A DNA stretch of 55,036 nt from Azorhizobium doebereinerae UFLA1-100 (GTDB lineage Bacteria; Pseudomonadota; Alphaproteobacteria; Rhizobiales; Xanthobacteraceae). The stretch is from NCBI RefSeq assembly GCF_000473085.1, contig NZ_AXBA01000035.1, positions 1 to 55,036 on the forward strand, in the 5' to 3' direction. The notes below the pieces were generated by a model. It searched no databases and was not told the origin of the DNA. It worked only from the letters and a program-made list of their open reading frames with translations. Numbering within the stretch: the first letter of the stretch is position 1; every line of letters starts with the position of its first letter. Shown here one piece after another: positions 49,978 to 55,036 of the stretch. A program made the position numbers and the translations under genes.

Positions 49978-50085
49978 GGGGAGGACCGGGGGTGGGGGAT
50001 GGGGGGAAGGGGACTTTCGCTCCCTGCGCAGGAGCGGACCCCAGGGTGGGAAACGGTGTTTCGACCCAACAGGGGCATGTCGGGC

Positions 50086-50556
50086 TCAGGAGCGCGTTTG
50101 ATCGGCATCCGTCCTTCGCGCGACACAAAAATCCTGAGGTTCCAAGACCCGGCCGTCCTGAGCCACAAGCTGAAGCGGTGGCAGCGGCTGCCGGTTCAGC
50201 TTGTCCACGACCGCGTAATCCAGTTCCCCGGGCGCGAAGCAGTGCTGCTCGCCCCACTGCCAGAGCGCGACCAGTATGACGCCCAGCTCCTGCCCCTTGG
50301 CCGTCAGGACGTAGAGATGGCTCAGGCCGGATTGGGGATCCGGCTCTACTGTAAAAATGCCTTCGTCGACAAGTTTTCGCAGCCGCGCCGACAGGATGTT
50401 GCGGGCGACGCCGAGGTTCTTCTGGAATTCGGAAAACCGCCGGCGGCCGTTGAAGGCATCCCGGATGATGAGCAGCGACCACCAGTCGCCCACGACCTGC
50501 AACGTGCGCGCGATGCCGCAACCGGCGCCCGCCAGATCCGTCCGCTTGCCCTTCAT
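50086..50556 (-). CDS. HxlR-family transcriptional regulator
   Basis: 156 residues from ATG 50556. The winged-helix HxlR domain (about 15-110) has CGIARTLQVVGDWWSLLIIRDAF and RRFSEFQKNLGVARNILSARLRKL in the usual blocks. The conserved N-terminal Cys (C13), which senses electrophiles or redox stress in YodB/HypR relatives, is present. It is divergent from the gene at 50668 across a 111-bp AT-rich promoter with repeated AAACC sites, so control of that gene and of itself is likely. Confidence 0.92.
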   Translation of the reverse strand: MKGKRTDLAGAGCGIARTLQVVGDWWSLLIIRDAFNGRRRFSEFQKNLGVARNILSARLRKLVDEGIFTVEPDPQSGLSHLYVLTAKGQELGVILVALWQWGEQHCFAPGELDYAVVDKLNRQPLPPLQLVAQDGRVLEPQDFCVARRTDADQTRS

Positions 50557-50590
50557 GCCTCGGCACGCTCCATCAAAATACGAGTTGCAA

Positions 50591-50637
50591 AATTAAACCT
50601 GTTCGGGATATGTGTCTATAGGTTTCAAATTTAAACC
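50591..50637. promoter_or_regulatory. Repeated AAACC/GGTTT sites in HxlR divergent promoter
   Basis: AATTAAACC (50591-50599) recurs as ATTTAAACC (50629-50637) with 38-bp spacing, and the latter forms GGTTT-N7-AAACC (50621-50637). They lie in the AT-rich gap between hxlR and its divergent neighbour and are good candidates for HxlR binding. Confidence 0.5.
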
Positions 50638-50667
50638 ATTATCGGCAGGGGCCGGCATGGCTGGGAG

Positions 50668-51444
50668 ATGAATGAAATGAACGACTTAGTGGATCTGGCC
50701 ATCAAGGCGCATGGCGGCTGGGAGCGTTGGGCGCAGCTCAGTGACCTGCGCGCCCATGCCAATATCGGCGGGGGCATCTGGGCTTTGAAGGGCTGGCCGG
50801 GCGCCTATGCCGACGTCGACGTGACCGTATCGACACGCCGCCCGCACGCCGAATACGCGCCCTTTCCACGGACCGGACAGCGCGGCGTCTGGGAGCCCGA
50901 GCGGACGGCGATCGTCACCGACGACGGCGGCATCGTCGAGGAGCGCACGGCGCCGCGGTCCTTCTTCCACGGTCACGCCATCCCGACGCCCTGGGATCAG
51001 CAGAACCTGATCTATTTCGCCGGCTATGCCATCTGGACCTATCTGACCACGCCGTTCCTGTTCCGGCTTCCGGGCTTCGAGGCCGAGGAAATCGAGCCAT
51101 GGACCGAGAACGGCGAAACCTGGCGCCGGCTCAAGGTGACCTTCCCGGCCACCGTGCCCAGCCATTCGCCGGTGCAGACCTTCTATTTCGACGCCGCCGG
51201 CCTGCTGCGCCGGCACGACTACAGCGTCGACATCATGGGCGGCACGGCCAGCGCCAATTATGCCAGCGACCATAAGACCTTCTCGGGGCTGGTGATCCCG
51301 ACGAAGCGCCGGGTCTATGCCACGCGCCCGGACAACACCCCGATCCTCGATCGTGTCGCCGTCGCGATCGACATCCTGAACGTCGAGGCCATCGACCGCA
51401 CGGGCTCCCGGACACCGGGCGAGGCCGGGGCATGCGCGATCTGA
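50668..51444 (+). CDS. Uncharacterised protein divergent from HxlR
   Basis: 258 residues; ATG 50668 or ATG 50677 may be used. No signal peptide or membrane segment. It opens LVDLAIKAHGGWERWAQLSDLRAHANIGGG, which resembles lipoprotein-localisation (LolA/LolB)-like beta folds seen in cytosolic proteins of unknown role, then LKGWPGAYADVDVTVSTRRP, FPRTGQRGVWEPERTAI and YFAGYAIWTYLTTPFLF. Similar proteins are often found beside oxidoreductase and HxlR genes. It is followed after 168 bp by a frameshifted short-chain dehydrogenase that may belong to the same regulon. Confidence 0.75.
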   Translation: MNEMNDLVDLAIKAHGGWERWAQLSDLRAHANIGGGIWALKGWPGAYADVDVTVSTRRPHAEYAPFPRTGQRGVWEPERTAIVTDDGGIVEERTAPRSFFHGHAIPTPWDQQNLIYFAGYAIWTYLTTPFLFRLPGFEAEEIEPWTENGETWRRLKVTFPATVPSHSPVQTFYFDAAGLLRRHDYSVDIMGGTASANYASDHKTFSGLVIPTKRRVYATRPDNTPILDRVAVAIDILNVEAIDRTGSRTPGEAGACAI

Positions 51445-51612
51445 CCGCCCCGGCCGCAACGCCTTTCCCGGACTGAACCGGCGCCTGGAATGGCCGAGAC
51501 GATACAGCGCTCGCGCAGCCCCCGCGATGCCCAGCCCTCCCGGATCGATGGGTGACGTTCACCCGCCGGCGCGGGCGCAGGGCTTCCTTCACCAACACAT
51601 AGGAATCGAAAC

Positions 51613-52412
51613 ATGTCGAATGACTCAAAGGGCCTCGCGATCATCACGGGCACTTCCACCGGCATCGGCGCGGTCTATGCCGATCGCCTCGCGCGCAGGG
51701 GGTATGATCTCCTGCTGGTCGCCAGGACCGAAGCCCGCCTGTCCGCCGTGGCGGAGCGCATCGCGCGGGACACCGGCCGGTCAGCCGCGATCCTCCGCGT
51801 CGATCTGGCTGATCCGGCGCAACTGGCGGCGTTCGCCGCGCGCGTCGAGACTGACCCCGACCTCACGCTTTTCGTCAACAACGCCGGCATGAGCCTGCAC
51901 GGCACGCTGGCCTCCTCGATGAAGCGGAAGTGCTCCAGCTCCTGGCCCTGAACGTCGTTGCCCCGACGCTTCTCGCCCGGGCGGCGGCCCGCTCCCTGGC
52001 CAGGCGCGGCGGCGGCGGCATCATCAACCTTTCGTCGGTTCTGGCCCTCGCGCCCGAACGGTTCGAGGGCACGTACAGCGCCAGCAAGGCGTTCATCCTG
52101 AACCTGACGCAAGGCCTGGCGGAAAATCTGAAGGACAGCGGCGTTCACGTGCAGGCCGTCCTGCCAGGCGCCACGCGCACGGAGATTTGGGAGCGCTCCG
52201 GCAAGGACATCAATTCCTTCCCGCCCGATTGGGTGATGGAGGTCGATGATCTTGTCGACGCTGCTTTGGCCGGCTTCGACGCCGGCGAAACGGTCACGAT
52301 TCCCCCGCTGGCCGATGAAGCGCAGTGGACGGCCCTGCAGGCCGCGCGCCACGCCATGCTGCCCAACCTGTCCCGCCGCGACGTCGCCGCGCGCTATCGC
52401 ATTCGGGCGTGA
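51613..52412 (+). pseudogene. Short-chain dehydrogenase/reductase split by a -1 frameshift
   Basis: The frame from ATG 51613 encodes the NAD(P)-binding half (TGTSTGIGAVYADRLA, LFVNNAGMSLHGTLASS) then breaks near 51918. The second half continues in another frame (from about 51918, EAEVLQLLALNVVAPTLLARA) with SSVLA, the catalytic YSASKAF and the normal C-terminus to 52412. One base is missing: TCCTCG-GATGAAGC is expected and TCCTCGATGAAGC is present. Restoring one G gives a full SDR of about 266 residues. This is either a real inactivating mutation or a sequencing error; an 18-G tract nearby suggests the local read quality deserves caution. Confidence 0.88.
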
Positions 52413-52705
52413 CGGCGGGGAGCGAACGGCCGGGGGGGGGGGGGGGGGGCATCGATCTGGAAGAGGGGGGCTCTCATTTGGAGGGGAGTGGGGGAGGCAA
52501 AAACGCGCCAGGAGCCGACATTCTTGGAAGCGTTCATGAAGGTCTGCTCCCGACCCCATTGCGGACATTGAGCCAAACCCGGCGGTATCCCAAGCGCGGA
52601 CATACGGTATGATCGAAGACTGCGCGGCGGTGGGTGGTTTGCCGAAGGCCCTTGCAACCCCGGATCACTTACATAACAATACCATTGTTGGCAGGGGGAT
52701 TTTCA
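52413..52705. other. Intergenic junction with long poly-G tract
   Basis: 293 bp separating the high-GC SDR gene from the lower-GC ATPase-HNH island. It contains 18 consecutive Gs at 52432-52449, followed by a further G-rich strand to about 52500. From 52600 the composition drops, and an RBS (AGGGGG at 52693-52698) serves the ATPase gene. It is probably the acquisition boundary. Confidence 0.7.
52432..52449 (+). repeat. 18-nt poly-G homopolymer
   Basis: Eighteen Gs in a row, then ATCGATCTGG and several shorter G runs. Such a length is unstable in replication and prone to base-call artefacts. It is outside any gene start that would be switched by it, about 255 bp before the ATPase start. Confidence 0.9.
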
Positions 52706-54454
52706 GTGCGAATAGCCTATGTGGGCTCCAGCAAGGAATTGCGGCAAAGCTGGCTCAGCAAGAAGGGAGACATCTTACTTCTCCTGCGCGACCGTTGGGA
52801 CGACTTCGGCTACAAGACACGCTTCCCAACTATTTGCAGGGTCAAGGGAGAGGTGGTCGAACTTGGCGCTATTCGAATACTATTCGATAAGCAGCATGCC
52901 TCGCACACCTTCTTGGCTAACCTGCGCGAACAGGACTGGGACGGAAATTTCCCAATTGACGATGCCAACTATATCTCCGTTCCCGAGGAGATCACGTTTT
53001 GCGAGCACCTCCGAGACCTGCTTGACCCTCAAGATGCCGTGGACATTGCGCTGGCGCTAAGGGACGCCAGCCATCTGGTGTTCTCTCTTGAAGATGAGCG
53101 GGCGATAAAGCTCGTCGATACGGAAGGATTTCGGACATCGCTGCAACGAGAGAGATCGTCACAGAACAGCTTTGAGGACGGATGGCGTAAGCTAGGCGGA
53201 GAAGAGCTTGGGGTCAGCGATCTGAAGTTCACATTTCGCGATACATTCGATGATCTGTCCGAGCTGGCGTTGAAGTTTGTTTCTCGCTCGCCCCTGCCGC
53301 ATGATATTAATGTGATCATCGGACCGAACGGTGTCGGGAAGTCATCGGCACTTCGGCAGATGATCAGAGCATGGATACAGCCGAAGGCCGATCATCCAGA
53401 GCTTGAGGGGGCTCTCTTCTATTCAAGGCCAAATCTCAGCCAACTGGTCGCAGTTTCGTACAGCCCGTTCGAACGCTTCCCGGTAGATACCGACGATGAA
53501 CCGAGCTTAGAGAAGGCCTTAAAAGACAAGGATATATATCGGTTCTTCGGCTTCCGGGGGCGCCATTTATCCCAGAACACTCGTCGGCCTACCAGTATCA
53601 GAAACAGTTTAGCAGTGCCAAGGACCAATGCCTGTCTCTCGCTTATCCAGTGCCTTGTCGACGACAGACGTTACGGAACCATCAAAGCTTGGGCCAATAA
53701 ACTGAGGACATTGGAAAATGTTCTCAGTAGTGCGATCGACTTCGACACCGCAGCAGTCAGATTGCAGCAGGATGCCGAGCTGCACGAGATCATTGGCGAC
53801 GATCCCCCCGAGCAAGCGCAAGTCTTCGAGCTAGATGCCACAGGATCAGATGGCGAGGATCTGTTGGAGCGCTACCTCGCGATTTCCCCAGGCAACGACA
53901 TGATCAACATCGCCGCTCTCCAGAAGCATGTCGATCTTGAAGGTGGCGTCGCATTTTTTCGCGATGGCAGCCACGTTGAACTCAGCTCGGGCCAAAGGCT
54001 GTTTTGCTACATAGTGGTGAATGTGCTCGGAGTCATGCGGCGCAATAGTCTCGTAGTGGTCGATGAGCCAGAGCTGTTTCTGCATCCGACGCTAGAGATC
54101 CAATTTGTGTCGATGCTCAAGCAACTTCTTCGCACCTACGGTTCCAAGGCACTGGTGGCCACGCACTCGGTGGTTACGGTTCGCGAAGTTCCCAGTCGGT
54201 GTGTGCATGTGTTCGAGCACACAGACGACGGCCTGCGTATCACCAACCCACCATTCGAGACATTCGGCGGAGACGTGCAACGAATTTCCAGCTACGTGTT
54301 CGGCGATCGTTCGGTTTCAAAGCCGCACGACGCTTGGCTCAAGGATCTCCTGCGGCAGTACGGGACCGCTGACGCGGTGATCGAAGCACTCGATGAGGAT
54401 CTCAATGAGGAGATTATCATCCAGCTCAACGCGATGGAGCGTGGCAAATGGTGA
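52706..54454 (+). CDS. ABC-type AAA ATPase of a putative anti-phage ATPase-HNH pair
   Basis: 582 residues from GTG 52706, supported by AGGGGG 7 nt upstream; the open frame extends further but has no RBS. An N-terminal region of about 200 residues (IAYVGSSKELRQSWLSKKGD... at its start) has no recognised fold. The ATPase follows: Walker A IIGPNGVGKSS (about 204-214), ABC-like signature ELSSGQRLFC (near 423), Walker B VVVDEPELFLHP (near 450), and switch ALVATHSVVTVRE (near 483). This order matches the OLD/PtuA-type SMC-like ATPases of defence systems; no TOPRIM domain is seen. The gene is lower in GC than its neighbours, consistent with transfer. It overlaps the HNH gene by 7 nt. Confidence 0.88.
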   Translation: MRIAYVGSSKELRQSWLSKKGDILLLLRDRWDDFGYKTRFPTICRVKGEVVELGAIRILFDKQHASHTFLANLREQDWDGNFPIDDANYISVPEEITFCEHLRDLLDPQDAVDIALALRDASHLVFSLEDERAIKLVDTEGFRTSLQRERSSQNSFEDGWRKLGGEELGVSDLKFTFRDTFDDLSELALKFVSRSPLPHDINVIIGPNGVGKSSALRQMIRAWIQPKADHPELEGALFYSRPNLSQLVAVSYSPFERFPVDTDDEPSLEKALKDKDIYRFFGFRGRHLSQNTRRPTSIRNSLAVPRTNACLSLIQCLVDDRRYGTIKAWANKLRTLENVLSSAIDFDTAAVRLQQDAELHEIIGDDPPEQAQVFELDATGSDGEDLLERYLAISPGNDMINIAALQKHVDLEGGVAFFRDGSHVELSSGQRLFCYIVVNVLGVMRRNSLVVVDEPELFLHPTLEIQFVSMLKQLLRTYGSKALVATHSVVTVREVPSRCVHVFEHTDDGLRITNPPFETFGGDVQRISSYVFGDRSVSKPHDAWLKDLLRQYGTADAVIEALDEDLNEEIIIQLNAMERGKW

Positions 54455-54766
54455 CGAAATTGCCATTGCCGGAAACTTGCAGCCTTGCTTTGATGGATGT
54501 GGTTGTTGCGGAACGTGCCAATGGACCAAACGCCAAATACTTCAATGGCATCTCCGCAGAATGGCGTAGTCGTATCGAGACCTACATCGTGGAGCACGGA
54601 AATCCAGAATCTGTCCCGAAATGGCCCGCTATTCATGCGCACCGTACGCGGTTTCACACGCTGTACAACACTCCGCAAGAGCACCATTCGCAATATGCCG
54701 TCCTCAAGGGCCTTCGGGATCGCAAGCTTCAGTTTTGTCCATCATGCGGGGAAGAGGGCAGCCCTA
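54448..54766 (+). pseudogene. HNH nuclease (PtuB-like) truncated by IS insertion
   Basis: The frame starts at ATG 54448 within the end of the ATPase gene (7-nt overlap). It encodes about 106 native residues, including FNGISAEWRSRIETYIVEHG, and reaches the zinc motif CPSCGEEGSPR, where IS sequence begins at 54767. After the insertion the frame runs 14 codons into the IS and stops at 54810. In PtuB-like HNH proteins the C-x-x-C is followed by a D-H-x-x-P-K catalytic stretch and a second zinc-binding part; these are absent, so this copy should be inactive. The remainder, if kept, lies beyond the right edge. Confidence 0.85.
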
Positions 54767-54811
54767 GGGTTCAGACCCATAAAATGATTTGCGTTGGCAG
54801 CGTGTTGTGAT

Positions 54812-54838
54812 TCACCAGATCCATGGAGGATCTGGTGA
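54812..54838 (+). promoter_or_regulatory. Stem-loop covering transposase RBS and start codon (right IS)
   Basis: TCACCAGATCC and GGATCTGGTGA form a perfect 11-bp stem around ATGGA. The Shine-Dalgarno GGAGGA spans loop and 3' arm, and the last stem base is the A of the ATG. Compared with the left IS, four consecutive stem pairs are changed on both arms while pairing is kept. Confidence 0.75.
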
Positions 54839-55036
54839 TGAGCGGAGACTGTTTCTGGCTGACGGATGGACAGTTCGCACGGCTTGAGCCGCATCTGCCC
54901 AAGGACACGCGTGGTAAGCCGCGCGTCGATGACCGACGGGTGATCAGCGGCATCGTGCATGTTCTGAAATCGGGCGGCCGATGGATCGACGCGCCGCCTG
55001 AATATGGGCCGCGTAAGACGCTCTACAACCGCTTTG
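54838..55036 (+). CDS. IS5-family transposase, N-terminal part (partial)
   Basis: From ATG 54838 (MSGDCFWLTDGQFARLEPHL), 66 residues to the edge. It shows the same family segments as the left copy: KPRVDDRRVISGIVHVL, then RWIDAPPEYGPRKTLYNRF. An in-frame ATG at 54823 lies in the hairpin loop and would add five residues; 54838 aligns with the left copy's start and is preferred. The two proteins share the conserved blocks but differ elsewhere, so they belong to different IS species of one group. Confidence 0.85.
   Translation, partial: MSGDCFWLTDGQFARLEPHLPKDTRGKPRVDDRRVISGIVHVLKSGGRWIDAPPEYGPRKTLYNRF

Larger units (their letters stand above)
54767..55036 (+). mobile_element. IS5-family insertion sequence, transposase-start end (right window edge)
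   Basis: The terminus GGGTTCAGACCC begins right after C-T-A in a CTAG target within the HNH gene. The element continues off the right edge. Its terminal region shares the TTGTGATTCAC block, hairpin and ATG layout with the element at 1-278 but differs in most other bases. The second end and target duplication are not visible. Confidence 0.85.

Noticed and set aside
52432-52449. Phase-variation switch from the poly-G tract
   Set aside because: It is 255 bp from the ATPase start and in no coding frame that it would open or close; a promoter-spacing effect cannot be excluded but has no support.
1-55036. Composite transposon formed by the two terminal ISs
   Set aside because: The ISs are divergent copies, both incomplete in the window, and the block between is mainly core genes; more likely a contig broken at repeats.
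1-55036. CRISPR array, rRNA or tRNA genes
   Set aside because: No regularly spaced repeats, no rRNA-like stretch, and no tRNA cloverleaf with a GTTC-type T-loop was recognised by eye.

Overview
The window is high-GC DNA (about 65-70% G+C in most genes) from a free-living or plant/soil-associated alphaproteobacterium. The evidence is the run nagZ-scpA-scpB-tatA-tatB-tatC-serS-surE, the sdhE-mfd pair, an alpha-type ParC, an IalB-family protein, an Irr-like box in front of an Fbp iron transporter and Hyphomicrobiales-style intergenic palindromes. Details such as the Gly/Tyr-rich exported protein and the CitE-like lyase fit Hyphomicrobiales (Xanthobacteraceae/Nitrobacteraceae-like), but species cannot be fixed from the sequence. 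Both window ends lie inside divergent IS5-family elements, each inserted at a CTAG site. The window may therefore be a contig that broke at repeats.

1-14.4 kb is accessory and regulatory. After the left IS come a COG4705-type membrane protein, a small exported protein and a response regulator/histidine kinase pair. Next are a COG4280-type membrane protein with a small partner (minus strand) and, after a 0.5 kb promoter region, an fbpA-fbpB-fbpC ferric iron ABC transporter. A second HK/RR pair (minus strand), a lone RR, a small HTH protein, an RpiR-family regulator and a GNAT remnant follow.

14.4-48.4 kb is mostly housekeeping. It holds ybaN-recG (minus), pcm, an alpha/beta-hydrolase lipoprotein, an NlpD-like LysM/LytM lipoprotein, nagZ, scpAB, an orphan ABC ATPase, tatABC, serS, surE, sdhE and mfd. 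After these come an EAL phosphodiesterase, a YejA-type peptide-binding protein, ialB, a chemoreceptor, hspQ, a CitE-like CoA-ester lyase, a Tat-exported gamma-glutamylcyclotransferase-like protein, an AEC transporter, a Gly-rich exported protein, parC and a ClC protein. Septum and wall functions (NlpD, NagZ, SurE), chromosome segregation (ScpAB, ParC) and transcription-coupled repair (Mfd, with RecG nearby) dominate.

48.4-55 kb is accessory again. A ParDE-like toxin-antitoxin pair is bracketed by a 42-bp exact direct repeat of the ClC gene end. It is followed by phzF, an HxlR regulator with a divergent target gene and a frameshifted short-chain dehydrogenase. An 18-G tract then leads into a clearly lower-GC island. 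This island encodes an ABC-type ATPase with a long N-terminal domain, translationally coupled to an HNH nuclease that the right-hand IS cuts off just after its CxxC motif. The pair looks like a Septu/PtuAB-type anti-phage module with unusual architecture, inactivated by the IS. It is the best candidate for an undescribed system here.
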